The notes: generated by a model not told the origin, from the sequence alone. DNA of 64,000 nt from Carallia brachiata (GCA_021464245.1 JADCRB010000042.1:1240001-1304000); one strand, 5' to 3'; counted from the first letter of the stretch, positions 25,501 through 38,275 are shown. Numbers and translations: made by a program.

Positions 25501-27230
25501 TGGTTCAGGCCACGAAGCTGGCCTAAACAACTCATTTACAGCAGGTTCATATGGTTCTAATAAATCTGAGCAGGTGGATCTTCATATAGCTAATGAGCAG
25601 ACGAACAATGTGGAAATTCATGAAAAATTGCCATTTAAATCTGAACCCAGATTGACATCCGAGGGACCTTCTTTTATGTCAGGCATTAACGAGAATAATC
25701 AGGTAGTTTTTAATTCTGGCACTACTGATAAGGCATTATTCAACCAAGAATACCTAGAGGTGGAAGGAAGGAGACGTGGCTCCAAAAGTGTGGGTCTGGC
25801 AAATGGTTCAGTTATTGATACTCAAGAAGCTGTTGCTGAGCAGGTCAGGTTGGCTGCTGCAGATCGTGTAGAAAGCTCTGTCAATCCTCTTAGCAGGCAC
25901 TCTTCTCTTAATGCTGCTGGTGAGTTTATCTGAATTGCTCCTGTGGACGTTAATTTCATTTATTTGTTTTCTGAATTTGTGAGAGTATTATGAATATTCT
26001 GCAGGTGGAAATTTAGGATTTTTTGATGACAAGATTGGAGCACAAAATTCATATGCTGAAGATATTGGCATAAATAGGTAAGTTTTTCATCGTTAGGTCA
26101 ATTGCTTTTGATTGCAAGAGGATCTTGAATTCACTCAAGTTGGTTCAGCCTTTTGTAGAGTAGGAGGGAGCACCCGTGTTCCTTGGCAGAATGTATCCAT
26201 GTTAAATGTAATATGATATTCGATCATTAGTTTTGTAAACTATTATGGCCAGTTGAATCATTGACATTTACAAACCTCTAGCAGTTTACATTCATGCACT
26301 GCACATTTTATAGTTTCTTCTGAAATCTTCAGGCGTTTGTCTGTTTCTGTTCTTCATGGTTCATATTACTGTCTACTTTATAAGCTTGAAGTGCTAAAGG
26401 AACTCAACAGTGATGTATCCTAAGATGATCCTCACTTGGATATTATTGTGAAAGCAAATCTGCCCAATGGGATGTACCCTTCAGCCCCTCGTGTGACAAC
26501 TCTTTCTTCCAAATGAAATTAATTTGTCATAACTGGGGTTTGATTTGTCTTGTACCGATCCTTTTGACAGGATGCCTGTGTCATCCAAAGTCCAAGAGAA
26601 TATTTTGCTGAGACGGCCACCTGTTTCTCGTGCTTTGTCATCTCAGGAAGTGCTGTTGGAGCTGGTCTCTGACACAACAGCAAGGGGCAAAAATTCCTTG
26701 AGCTTTGCTGAGGGTAATTATGTTTGCCTCATTTTGTTTCACATTATAGTACGAGGTTTTTTCACACTCGATGATCTTAATAACAGGCGCTGCAACATTT
26801 GTGAAGGGTTTGCACATAGATTTAGATGTGTTTGTGGTTTTGTCCAAGTGGTTGTTTATGTATGTGATTGCGGTGAAGAATTGTAGTTCACGTATAATAT
26901 GTAATGTCTTCAGGTGGAAACCTGACAAACCAAGCAAACGACATCACGGCATCTGGAAAGAAAGATGCACGTTTTCGCCGTTCCCCATCATATGGCGATA
27001 CTGATGTATCAGAGCCGTCATTCATAGATATGCTGAAAAGTAATGCCAAGAAGACCCAGGCACTGGAGGTCCATGAGACAGGAGTCTCAGAGTCATCAGA
27101 CGGAATGCAAGGGAGCAAAAGTGGTAAAAAGAAAGGAAAGAAAGGGAGGCAAATTGATCCTGCGCTCCTCGGATTCAAAGTCACGAGCAATCGTATCATG
27201 ATGGGGGAGATCCAACGTATAGAGGATTAA
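19593..27230 (+). CDS. GYF domain-containing protein, EXA1/PSIG1-like (two frame breaks)
   Basis: Eleven coding exons: 19593-19677, 20407-20478, 20594-20667, 21463-22333, 22436-22529, 22615-22773, 22883-23638, 23728-25919, 26005-26077, 26571-26713 and 26914-27230; all junctions are GT-AG with matching phase. After correction of two single-base breaks (extra G in 21966-21968, missing base in the T run 24089-24092) the product is 1611 residues. Arabidopsis EXA1/PSIG1/MUSE11 proteins restrain translation of immune receptors and are needed by potexviruses. Visible regions: an N-terminal Arg/Asp/Glu-rich segment (KDWRKAAPDTEGSRRWREEE); a candidate eIF4E-binding motif YPRGKLL (about residues 317-323); and the GYF domain at about 558-620 (YFYYIDPHGNTQGPF ... 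WFEEGYFGTDLPVRL), which binds proline-rich ligands. A long Gln-rich segment lies in exon 8. The conserved tail has FIDMLKSNAKK, a Lys-rich stretch and GFKVTSNRIMMGEIQR. Family assignment is firm; whether the allele is functional depends on the two breaks. Confidence 0.92.
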
Positions 27231-27849
27231 ACAGTAGAGTTTCGCAATCTTTCTGTACAGTGCCATTTCCTACAAGTTGTACAGGTTTAGAAATCATTAC
27301 TATCTTGTAGCTTATTTTTTTGTAGCCCTTTCTTTCTTTCTTGGGCAACCCTACGTTGCCTGCTGTAAACCGGTGATACTATGGAGTAAAGAGAGGCCTG
27401 TAAGTGTCGGAGTACAGTCACCAGATAAATTTTTGTATAGAAAAACAATCATTACGGGGAAAACACAGTTTATAGATATTCAAATCTATTATAATATATC
27501 CAATGTTGAAACCGTGCCTGCTTCTCTGTAACACGGGAGTGGGCGGCTTCAAACTGGTATCGCCATGGCCCGTGATGGATTCATTGCCTTGCCACCTCCG
27601 GCCTTTTAAATTTCAATTAAAGCCCTTAAATATTGCATAAATATAGATAAAGCTAGAATGTTGTATTGTGTTTTAGAGACTAGCTGCTTCCGGTAGGGTA
27701 AGTTTCAGAACATGGGGTGTCACTGCTGTGTTTGGCCCGACTGACAAATACTATTAAGCATCAAAAGACTACAAACCAAACGGGCCCAAATGGGTTCAAT
27801 GAACATTTGGTGTTAATGACGTTGGAGGAGTTTACAATAATGGCCTTGC

Positions 27850-30800
27850 TTAAGGAAGCCATTGACCTTTAAAGAGTTGCATGACTGTTTTGCCCATCAC
27901 CCACTCCAACTCAGAAGAAGATAAAGGTGCTTGATTGGCAATGGAAACCACTGCTTCTTTTCCTCCTTTATAGCCACACTCAGGAACAACATATGGGAAA
28001 TCACTGTAAAAAGATTTGTAATGTTCAATATTTCTGTCGCAGTTCTTGTATTGTAAGTCCAAGATGAAAGAAAATACATGAACTACCTGCCCCACATGAC
28101 ACGGTTTGCACCAAAGGCCGAGACAACTTGGGGGAGAAGAGATGCCAAGTCCTGATATGGGAAAGGCATTCTTGAAACCCTGAACAGGGCACTGAATTTA
28201 ATATATACCTGCCAATTTCAAATACAAAAGAGCATTCTGTAAAACGCCGCAGGAGGAAAAAGTTAAACAGATGGGCAAAGAAGTTCCTAGTTAGGCAGTT
28301 CAGTGTTGAAGGATGGATATCACTGCCGGCTCTACAAGTTTATTCTCTTTTTTCATTACGAGGAATCCTCACAGAAGATGAACTAGGACGAAGAGTGAGC
28401 AATTTTACACTATCATCGATCCAAGCGACCCTAGTGACATGTATTATTTGTGCTTGGTTGGCCCTGGAAGCCCTATGGTTTTGCCTTGAAATGACATTGT
28501 TATATAGAGCTTCAATGCTGTTATGTCAACAGTTCACGTTCTTATGACTGAATTACAATTCAGATAGCCTTGGCCTTCGCAGGATGGAAGCAAGAGCAAT
28601 GAGAAAATTAAATGCACAACATGATAACCATACCTGAGGGAATCTGGATAGCTTCAGCAGCTCAGAGAAAGCATTATTTTCTTCATCATTTCTACAGGAA
28701 GAAGTGAGAAATAGCTATGATGTTTGCACCTAGGAAATTCCATATGATGTGAACTTGAATTGCAAGTTAACTTACACTGGTGGTTTGCAGAAACCCAAAT
28801 GATCGATCAGGACAGCTGTAGAAGGAAATTCCATGCACAATTCCTGGATTTCTGAAATATGATGATTGAGACCCTGCAATAGTTTCCTGAATAAATTAGG
28901 ACAAAGTAATAAGAAAACAAGGGACTTAGCATCTCTTCTATTTTAAATTCTGGGTTGTCTGGGTGTGAATACATGCCTTCATACACATGAAACCAACTGG
29001 TACTCCAAGGTCTCCTGCCATAGAAAATAATGCCTTCCCAACTTCATTTGTCATCTGCATGGAGTATCAAATTTGGTGAAGATTTCCTTCGTGCTTATCA
29101 TGCATCGCAATAGCAACAAATGCTAAAGTGCATAACAGTGTACGATTACCAGATATGAACTTAGAACTGGAGCAGCCTAAGCTAAACTCTCAGTCTCAGT
29201 TAGTGCCAAAAGATAGATTGAGCAATTGATTGCTATAACGGATATCCCCAGACTAAAGCACTAATTGAGTAGCTAATCATTATTGGTTAAAATCTTTTGT
29301 GCGTTATGTCTTTCCATATTTGACCACCAACGATATGCTAGGTAGGATTCACATTAAAAAGAAGGGCATCCCAACGCATGAGGCTGCCACATAGAGTCGA
29401 GAGAAAATAACTTTTTCACTATAACAAGGCTCGCCTTTCAAAGACTTACAACAAAAATAAAAGAAAATAAATACTGTTGTATTTATTTTCTTGATGAAAT
29501 GAATCTACTGGCCACTGAGCCAAGATAAACAATCACCAAAACTGACTCAATGGAAGAGAAAAAAAAAAAAAAAAAGCTATAAGAAGAGCTTATTCACTGT
29601 CTTCAAAATATTGATCTACCTTAATTGCATGGGGAATCAATGCTTTAATGCATGGCAAACCAAGAAAAAAAAAAAAACTGATCGACCTTGACAAGTCAAA
29701 ACTCAGAAGCATGGGGAACATTACCTTTTGATTGGCTGGCCACAGATATGGATTAAAGCGAACAGCACGATAACCATCCTAAAAAATAAAATTATCAGAC
29801 TGATTGCTCAAGAAGAATTATAGGCGATAGCAGAACTTGAAAAGACCTTCAAGATGAGTTGTTCAAGCTGCTTAAGTCCAGATCCATCTTCTTCAGGATT
29901 TGCTAGGCAGCAACCCACAAACTTGGAGGGGTAATTTTTCAACACACTGTACAAATATATATTAAAGCATTTAGCACAAACTTCTGGTATTTGTGGTGGA
30001 AAATTTAAGACTAAATAAATTTTCGAGAACCAACGCAATTTGGGAGGAAGGAAAGTAGAGCATCCATTGGCTACATTTTTAACTATAATAATCTGTGCTT
30101 TGAAACTAAACCACCAATATCTTTCCATGAAAATCATAGAAGCATCAAAACCATTATCAACTATGTTAGAGGTTCTGCCAACTTTCCTGCAGCTTTCTAT
30201 ACATGCTGCCTTAACAGATATAGCAGAGATCAGTTGTATCACGATTCTGGATTACACATTCTCCAATAATTGTGCAAGATTAATGTGACGTCAACAGACC
30301 TTGTGACCAAAGAATGGTCGAACTTATGATTAATGGGTTGAACAATGAGTGCACCATCTACGCCTGCTTCTTCCATGCACTGTGAGACCCAAAAGTAAAA
30401 GTTAGCTAACGCACAAACAATTTTAAAAACTTGTAAATCTTTTTAAAATGAAGCGCTGAACTTGCCCTTTTATTGAATATTATGCACAGAAAAGAAATCT
30501 AATTAATGGCTTTAGCATATAGTGCTAGAATTGACAATGCAAGCCTCAAAACTCTTGATATGGTTAAAGAACAACTATCATATGGAACCCAAAAAAAAAA
30601 AAATCCAGTCTGCCCCCATAAGCAACCAAACTATCATATGTAAGAAAACTGTTTGCTAATCTGTCTTCAAAGAATTTCAAAGATCTAACACAGAAAACAT
30701 AAACAAACAAGAACCTCAAGTCATAGAAAGTTTTACCTGGAGCAAGAAATCTACATGTCCATTCAAAGTGGGTTCTTGGCCAGGAAAGTAAGGATACTTA

Positions 30801-31196
30801 TCTGCAGCCTTTACAGCGAAACCAAACACACAAACCCCACAAAGACAAAAGAAAAAATATTAGGGATGCATATAGACAAGCACTTAAATTCTTGCAATTG
30901 ATGGCGAAAAAAGTTGCAAGAAAGGGAATAAAGACTAAAGTTTCAAACTTTACAGAATACTATTTATGGGGTTGATGAGGAACTACCTCTTCAGGAGATG
31001 CCCATACGTGGAGATGGGAATCAATTATCTTGGCAGCGCTTGCCTTGCTTTGAGCGGCCATTTTCACAGCAGAAACCTTGTTTCTTCGTTTATTTGTACA
31101 GGACACGTTCACAGTGACTGCTAATAGTGAAGAAGTGTTGGAGTGATGAGGGACGCCTGTTACAGAAATTAAAGGCCTTAGCAACCTGAGGGCCAT
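27850..31196 (-). CDS. Amidohydrolase-2 family metal-dependent hydrolase
   Basis: Ten coding exons on the minus strand: 30987-31196, 30737-30808, 30300-30379, 29847-29946, 29725-29778, 28977-29054, 28776-28873, 28634-28691, 28087-28208 and 27850-28003. They give an uninterrupted 341-residue protein. It is a TIM-barrel hydrolase of the superfamily that includes ACMS decarboxylase and 2-pyrone-4,6-dicarboxylate lactonase; the substrate of the plant protein is not known to me. The metal-binding HxH is in IIDSHLHVW (His 61 and 63); later landmarks are GALIVQPINHKFDH, DGYRAVRFNPYLWP, VLIDHLGF and VMWGSDFPYVVPECGY, whose Asp is the expected catalytic residue. The first 45 residues are Ser/Arg/Leu-rich and look like an organelle transit peptide; a second Met at 46 would give a cytosolic form. 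Intron 6 has a GC donor (AAG|GCATGT). The gene ends about 620 bp from the end of the convergent GYF gene. Confidence 0.9.
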
Positions 31197-31278
31197 AGTG
31201 CTAGGGAGATAATTAATTTTTAGTTTAGTTTTTTATAAATTAGTTTTGGGGCATTTATTTTGTGTATTGACATTTGAC

Positions 31279-31317
<39 letters not shown>

Positions 31318-32768
31318 GTACAAAAAAATTATCAAGAAAATTTTTGTAATACAATTTATTAAATTTATTATATAATTATATTTATTATAAATGTAATTAA
31401 AAAAATATATTATTTATTTATTTTATAATAAATTTATATAATTATAAACAATTTTTAATTAATTATGTTCTGAAAAAAATTTTAAATTTTTTTTTTTTAC
31501 CACTAACTTTTTTCCTTATCTTAAATTTCCAACTCACGAGCGAAACGTTATTCTGGTGGTGAAAATTAGGTGCGGGAATTTACGTTACAAAATCCCCTGG
31601 ATGCATTCTATATAGTTTAGGTGAGAATTAATAATTTGAGATTTGTTTGAGAGAAATTTTACTTTTAAAAAATTGGATCATGTGTCTACAAGAATGACTG
31701 AAAATGAACTTTCTTGCAAACAAAAAAATTTAATTAAAAAATAGATAAAAATGTAGACATATATCATAAAATATTGCTAATAAGTACTTTTAAATTGAGC
31801 TAAAGTTTTTCTAATTTAAAAAATCTAAATATTTTTAATAAATATAAAATTTTAATAACAATAAAAGTTGGTAAACAGAAAATTGAACCAAAAGTCATAT
31901 AGAGAAATATTAAAAAATAAAAAAAAAAGAAAAATTATTTTTGTTAAAAATTAAATTTTAATGTAATATTAAATATATTTAAAATTTAATTATTTAAAAT
32001 AAAAAAAAATTTTAACTGTTTTCTAACTAAATTTTCTACGTACTTACCAAAATCCTTTCAATATTAAATTTTTAGGTCCCCCGTTCAGGTTATCCGAGGT
32101 TTTACCAGTCTCTCAACTCGATGTTTCCGCTTTTTGGCTCTTAGCGACTACCTACGCCGTAAGATGAACGTTTTCAGAGATTAACGTTTTGGGTTCGAGA
32201 GCTCTAAAAACGACGGCGTTTGTCTTGATATTGGAGTATGTCCTAATCATTTAGATTTTCCTACTTTCTCTGAACAATACTTGCCGGCAGAAATACTCGG
32301 CGCCATCTTCGTCTTTTAATTTTGTTGGTAAATAAAAACCGAAAATAATAAGTGTAAATGTACTAGATAAGTAATAATTTAAAATTTTATAATTATTAAA
32401 AATATATTAAATTTTAATAAATAAAAAATTAATAAATTATTATTATATTAATTATGTATTTTTTTATACGGTTTACTAGAAGTGTTTTCCTGTGTGCTCC
32501 ACTAAAGTCTGCCTAATCAAGCTGACAAAAAAACAAACATAAAAAGAAAGGGATCAAAGTCTTTCCATTTTACGCCATGAAAATCATATTGAAAACAAGA
32601 AGAAGAAGATCTCGAGCTGATTCTGCGCACATCTTCCTCGTTTCCTCTACAAAGAACACTGCTTTTGCTTTTCTTGGCCTTTTCATTTTCCATTTGATTT
32701 GAATAACCCCACAACGAAAGAAATCACAAAATTCAAAACAAATCACCTGCTTCCAATCCATACCATCC
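31197..32768. other. Intergenic promoter region between divergent genes
   Basis: This stretch separates the divergently transcribed amidohydrolase (-) and cyclophilin (+) genes. It has a (TA)n run at about 31281-31314 and AT-rich DNA. A more GC-balanced patch at 32060-32310 contains AAAACGACGGCGTTT-like near-palindromic sequence. No coding region was recognised. Confidence 0.45.
31281..31314. repeat. (TA)n microsatellite
   Basis: An uninterrupted alternating TA run of about 34 bases, upstream of the amidohydrolase start. Confidence 0.85.
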
Positions 32769-35700
32769 ATGGCGGCGGCGGTGACTTCCTTTACTACTAC
32801 TACTACATCTCTGGTAAAAAAAAAAAAAAAAACCCTCCTTTTCATTTCCCTTTTCTCGCACTTTTTCACGGTAAACAAACAATCATGTAACAAGATCATC
32901 TTTTTTTTTTTTTTTTTGGTGCAGTCAAATGGGGGTTCATTCTCGGGTACACGGACCGCGTCGCAGGTGAAACCCTTCAGCCCCGCATGCAATGTTCTCA
33001 AGCTTCCTGGGAGAAATGGGTTTCAGTTAAATGTTTCATCTTCTTCTTCTTCTTCGAGATCGTTCCTCTCTGGGTCGCTGCATCTCGCTCCGTTTGTTTC
33101 TTCTTCTCAGAAGAAGCCCCGTCTTTTTGCCTCATCGGTTCGAGCTAGCGCCACCGAGGTTGTTTTTTCTGCGGCTTTTGTGCTTATTTCGGATTGTCCG
33201 ATGTTTTAGTTGCTGTTACATTAAGATCAAATGAGAACGAAGTGAATATTGGGCTTGATTACCACTTTTTTTGTTTTGGATTTTTTTTTTTTTGCTTCTG
33301 ACAAATTAAAAAGAAATGATAATTACTAAGAGAGATTAAGTTTTATTACATTTTCCATATTATCGTGTTTATGCTTGTTTCTTGATGACTATTTATGCAC
33401 TAAAAGAGAGCTTTTTAGAGTTTTAATATGTTGATGTGTTGCTCTGCTTAATATGAAGTAGTCCTATTTTTTTCCCCTTCACAAATAAGGTTTGAAGAGA
33501 AAGTTTACACAGATGTGGCTTTATGGATGAATAATGCCCAGAATATTGCTAGTTCCAGATATTCATGGCCAAGATTTTTTATTTTTTTTATTGTTTTTAA
33601 ACTAATTTCAGTTGGCAGAGTTGCAAGCACGTGTGAGCATCAAAGTGTATTTTGATGTAACTATTGGGGGAGATCCGGTGGGGAAGCTTGCTGGAAGGAT
33701 TGTCATTGGACTATATGGTGATGAGGTACCCAAAACAGCAGAGAACTTCCGTGCTTTGTGCACAGGTTCTGTTTTATATCCATCAATGTCTTTTTGCATT
33801 GCTTCTTTCATTTCTTGCTAGTAAATCTCATGACTTATTTTGTTTAACCTTCAATTTGATTAGGGGAAAAGGGCTTTGGCTATAGAGGTTCTGCATTCCA
33901 CCGTGTCATCAATGATTTCATGATTCAAGGAGGGGACTTCGAGAAAGGAAATGTGAGCGCTTTCATCAAACAATCATGCCCATCATTTGAATGACCTACT
34001 GTACTTAGTATTGGAAACAAAAATAGAGGAAACCCACCGTTTTGTTATAAATTATGCTGTGCGTATGTGTTTGAGTTAGAGATAATTACTTGTAATATTA
34101 TAAGCTTCTTTATGTTTCATGTGGGCATGACCACTTATGATAGCTTCCAACTTGACTATATTCATTGGAATTCATAACTAATTGCAGGGAACTGGAGGGA
34201 AAAGCATATATGGTCGTACATTTAAAGATGAGAACTTCAATTGTAAGTTGATCTTCTCATCTCATATGGCTGTTATAGCAGTCTGAAAGACCCTGCTCTG
34301 TGAAATCACGTAGTTGTTCCTGGGACAAAGGTGCCCTCATTTTGTTGGATGATGTTTAAAGGTTTCAAGTTATATGCTGTAGATAGGAACTAATGTGAGA
34401 TGGTATTACGAAAGAGCCTGCTGATCCACCTTGAGAAGCTCTAAGATTTGAATTAACACATCTGAGACTCACTTAAAATGGATATAGGATAGCAATCCTG
34501 AAATTCATGCAGAGATTGTTCCCGGATGACAAGTTCCTGCCACCGTTGTTATGGAATTGTATGTGCTTATTCTTTTCTATTAGGGTGTGTAGTTCTGTTT
34601 AACACCTGAGTAGTCAGAGAAAAGGGCCTTTCCCAGATTGCCATTGGTTAACAATTACATGTGATTTTGGTTGAACTGTATGTTACGAATGATCATGATA
34701 TTCTCTTTGGTGTGTAACTATTACTTTGTATAATTTATGAATTTAAAGCATAAAGTATTTTGCAGTGTCCCATGTTGGACCAGGAGTTGTCAGCATGGCG
34801 AATGCAGGACCAAACACCAATGGGAGCCAGTTTTTCATTTGCACCGTGAGGGTATGCCACCTATTATATTATGCACCACAACACACACGTCAACCCATCT
34901 ATACCAAAACCTATGTGAGATAGTATTGTTTATGGTTGTCATTTAGATTGGATGTATTTGTCCTTTGCCTCTATGTGAAGCATGGTAACATGTTGTTTGA
35001 AGGATAAGAGACAAGGAATTCTTACATATATGATACTTTCTGCATTAATATCTTTTCAAAGCCCTAAGCCTAAACATGTCTATCCCAACTGGCCTCGATA
35101 ATGCAAATGTTCTTGTATGAGATGGATAATTTTGTTTCAAGCCACTTGGATGGTCTGTACTTTTTGTCCAATAAATTTTTTTGTGGAAAAATGGGTCAGA
35201 GATTGGGAAAACTGGGTCAAATGGGTACTTTTCTGCTTGTGTTACAGTAGAAGTCTAGTTATCGTGGGTGATCTTTTCCATCATTATTTGAAATTTTGTA
35301 GGAGTAGAGGAATGAACTTACGTTATCATTTTTAAGTTAAGATGACAGGTTGGTGACTGGTTTACATGTTTGGAACTCATCCTGCTTTAATTATGGAATG
35401 AATGCGACAGATTTGATTTGAGCAAATGCATTCTAATGAATTAGTCATCATGGCACAATTAATTGTTCAGGCTTGGTAATAGTAGCACATATGAACCAAA
35501 TATGGCTAACAAAAGCTTCCAAACTTTTAAAAGAGTATCAAACTTTTGCGCATTCCTCTGCAATTAGTGACCATATGTTAGCTTTCGTGCTTGTTAGAGT
35601 GTTCATTTTTTTGAAGTGTCGGACGCTGAGATGTTTCTATATATGTGTCAAATGGCAGGCCACATGGCTAGATCAGAAACATGTAGTGTTTGGGCAAGTC

Positions 35701-35817
35701 TTGGAAGGAATGGATATCGTCAAGTTGATCGAGTCACAAGAGACGGACAGGGGAGATCGTCCCAGAAAGAAGGTGGTGATCAGTGAATGTGGCGAGCTTT
35801 GGAGGTGCGATGCATGA
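32769..35817 (+). CDS. Chloroplast lumenal cyclophilin (CYP20-2/PNSL5-like PPIase)
   Basis: Seven coding exons (32769-32813, 32925-33158, 33612-33765, 33864-33952, 34188-34242, 34766-34851, 35659-35817), all GT-AG with consistent phase, give an intact 273-residue protein. Cyclophilins catalyse cis-trans isomerisation of prolyl bonds; CYP20-2 (PNSL5) is in the thylakoid and associates with the NDH complex. Residues 1 to about 95 form a Ser/Thr-rich, acid-poor transit region. The cyclophilin domain (about 102-268) has [37 protein letters not shown], the catalytic [24 protein letters not shown], the [10 protein letters not shown] core and [15 protein letters not shown]. The Trp of WLD is the cyclosporin-contact residue of the family. 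The [13 protein letters not shown] segment near the C-terminus is typical of the CYP20-2 clade. I chose CYP20-2 over other plastid cyclophilins by that tail and the domain sequence; paralogue naming is inference. Confidence 0.92.
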
Positions 35818-37500
35818 CCTTTGTTCAGTTCCAGCATTCCATTATTTCGTCCTCGCCAAGCTTCAGAATAGCAACCCTCCCCCTTTCCCAAAGGAGAGAC
35901 TTTAGTTAAATTTCCTACAATCCAATCCATGTCTATTTTCTTTGCTTACTAGTGTTCGAGAGAAATAATGCAGAGGAGTGGATCGTATCCCAGATCACAG
36001 AAATTTCTGCCAAGAGCTTACTATTGTATATTAATATTAACTCAAGTCTCAACCATCAATATGATCAACGAGCACTAATTTTCTTCCCCGATGGCGTTGG
36101 CCGCTTGGAAACTTCAGATGCACCTGAATTTGGTTACAAAAGGGCCTGGAAATGGTCGGTGGATTGTTTAGCCTGTATAAAAAAAAACTCAAAAATCAAC
36201 ATACGTTAGTGGGAATGACAGGTCTGTCACCGTTTAATTAGAAATCGTGGGTTTAAGTTTTTGGAAATGTAGTCGCTGTTAAATATTTATTGGGAGATTT
36301 TTGTCGTCTTTTGAGGTTCTGTTCCGGTTAATTCAGATTAATCAGTCCATTGAATTAGATATTGAGCGGTCACAGATAAAAAAAAAAAAAAAAAAAACCC
36401 AAAACGTGGGAGAATGCCCATTTGGCAAGACTAGTTGCATTAGTAAAAGGAAATGCAACTAAAAGGAAACGCGGGATAAAACAAAACAAGGTAAGAGGAA
36501 ATGGCCGCTCGTGCATGCCCTACGGCTACGGGAAAGGTTGAATTAGGGGAAGCTTTGCTTCAAACAATTTTTTTTTGTTTTTTTTGTTTGAAAAAGAATA
36601 CCAAGTGAATAGGAAAAAAAATAAAATGTACAAGGATGTTATTTTACCTTTCATAATAAAAGTACTGTATATATATATTTATATATAAGTAATAGAATCA
36701 TTTAATAAAAGTGGTCGGAAAAATAATATATTTCCACCTGATTTTTGGAGGAACTAATTTGATAGTTCAAGGAAAAACAAATTAGCGTTTCTATCCCTCA
36801 TTGTTCTATTCCTAAAAATATTTCCCAAACATAAGTATTAATTATTTTCCCTCTATTTTCTAATTCCTGTTCTCTCTCTCTCTTTCTCTCTCTCGTTTTT
36901 CCTCTCTCAAAGGCAACGTTGATGAAAAGAGACCAAAACAATCAGCGAAAAGACGGTAAAAGATCAATTTAAAAAAAAAAAAACACACCGGTGATTGCCG
37001 GTGTAATTAAAAAAAAAAATACCACTATATTATTTTATTAAGATAATTTTAAAATAATTATAATCAAATTTACAAAATATTACAATTTACCTATTTTATT
37101 GCTTTTATAATTTAATCATTTAATAATTTATATTATTTTATTATTACTTTAAAACTAAGTAAGGTGCAAATTTTGATTTTTTTTGCCTAATAAAAAAAAA
37201 AAGATCATTACGTATGTCCTAGAGAGTATAATTTACAAATAATGATATTAGTTTTTTTTCTAGAGGATATATATAATAAGAGCACAGTTATATATTTAAG
37301 TGAATTTGTCTTGAAAGAAACTGCAGTTGATTTTTTCAAAACAAAAATTAGTGTTTTTAAATATAAAAATAATAAATATTTTAAAAATATTAATTTTTAT
37401 TTTAAAAATATTAATTATAATTTTAATAGGGTCAAATCTACTTATTACACTAACTTTTTTTCATATAATAATCGTTGGCGAAAGCGAGTCGGTACAGGTA
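35818..37500. other. Intergenic DNA, no gene found
   Basis: Apart from one SINE-like copy, the stretch shows AT-rich sequence, a CT-rich tract at 36865-36895 and poly-A tracts. No protein family was recognised. Confidence 0.45.
36203..36397 (+). mobile_element. SINE-like repeat, family A, copy 3
   Basis: An approximately 195-bp unit with the same layout as the copy at 13578-13766: core GTCACCGTTTAATTA, a B-box-like GGGTTTAAGTTTT, then AAATATTTATTGGGAG and CAGATTAATCAGTCCATT blocks, and a 20-base A tail. The copies differ at many sites, so they are old or belong to different subfamilies. Confidence 0.6.
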
Positions 37501-37515
37501 GAAGGTTTCCCTCCC

Positions 37516-37607
37516 AATATATATAAGTTACAAAATACAAATTAGGAACTCCTCTTGCGTGTTGGCTCGCTCGCTCTGTTCTTCGCAGAAGCCCATTCAG
37601 GTATCTC
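37516..37607 (+). promoter_or_regulatory. TATA box, 5' UTR exon and splice donor of the proline-rich gene
   Basis: A TATATATAA element at about 37518-37527 is followed about 30 bp later by a GC-richer leader (CTCGCTCGCTCTGTTC). The leader ends in a good donor (CATTCAG|GTATCTCC, junction at about 37599/37600). This fits a first non-coding exon of about 50 nt. The matching acceptor is probably the TTTTTACAG ending at 38307. Confidence 0.5.
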
Positions 37608-38275
37608 CATTTTCTACAGAATTTTTGTTACTTTTATAGTTCCAATCGAAGAAATTGCAGTTGCTTTGCGTCGCTAATCTCTTACTTCCTCTTTTCTTTT
37701 TCTTCTTCTTTTTCCTCTATCGTTGCTTGTTTGGCTGGTGAGAATCTCATTTTCTATGGAATTTTCGTTACTTTCGTAGTTCCAATCGAAGAAATTGCAG
37801 TTTCTTTGCGTCACTGATCTCTTACTATCTCTTTTCCTTTTCTTTTCCTCTATCACTGCTTGTTTGGCTGGTGAGAATCTCATTTTCTATGGAATTTTCG
37901 TTACTTTTGTAGCTCCAATCGAAGAAATTGCAGTTGCTTTGTGTCGCTAATCTCTTTCTTTCTCTTTTCTTTTTTCTTTTCCTCTATCATTGCTTGTTTG
38001 GTTGGTGAGAATCTCATGTTTCGTTACTTTTGTAGTTCCAATCGAAGAAATTGCAGTTTCTTTGCGTCACTGATCTCTTACTATCTCTTTTCTTTTTCTT
38101 TTCCTCTATCACTGCTTGTTTGGCTGGTGAGAATCTCATTTTCTATGGAATTTTCGTTACTTTTGTAGCTCCAATCGAAGAAATTGCAGTTTCTTTGCAT
38201 CGCTGATCTCTTACTTCTCTTTTCTCTTTTCTTTTTCTTTTCCTTTATCGTTGCTTGTTTGGCTGGTGAGAAAAT
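37600..38275 (+). repeat. Five tandem ~130-bp repeats in a 5' UTR intron
   Basis: The anchor TCCAATCGAAGAAATTGCAG recurs at 37641, 37781, 37914, 38037 and 38170, with periods of 140, 133, 123 and 133 bp. Each unit has the anchor, a TTTGCGTCRCTRATCTCTTAC block, a polypyrimidine stretch, TTGCTTGTTTGGCTGGTGAG and TTTTCTATGGAATTTTCG. The fourth unit is shortened. The anchor ends in an acceptor-like TTGCAG and each unit carries a donor-like CTG|GTGAGA about 80-100 bases later. Confidence 0.9.

Noticed and set aside
37600..38275. CRISPR-like array
   Set aside because: The repeats are contiguous ~130-bp tandem units with no unique spacers, in a plant nuclear genome.
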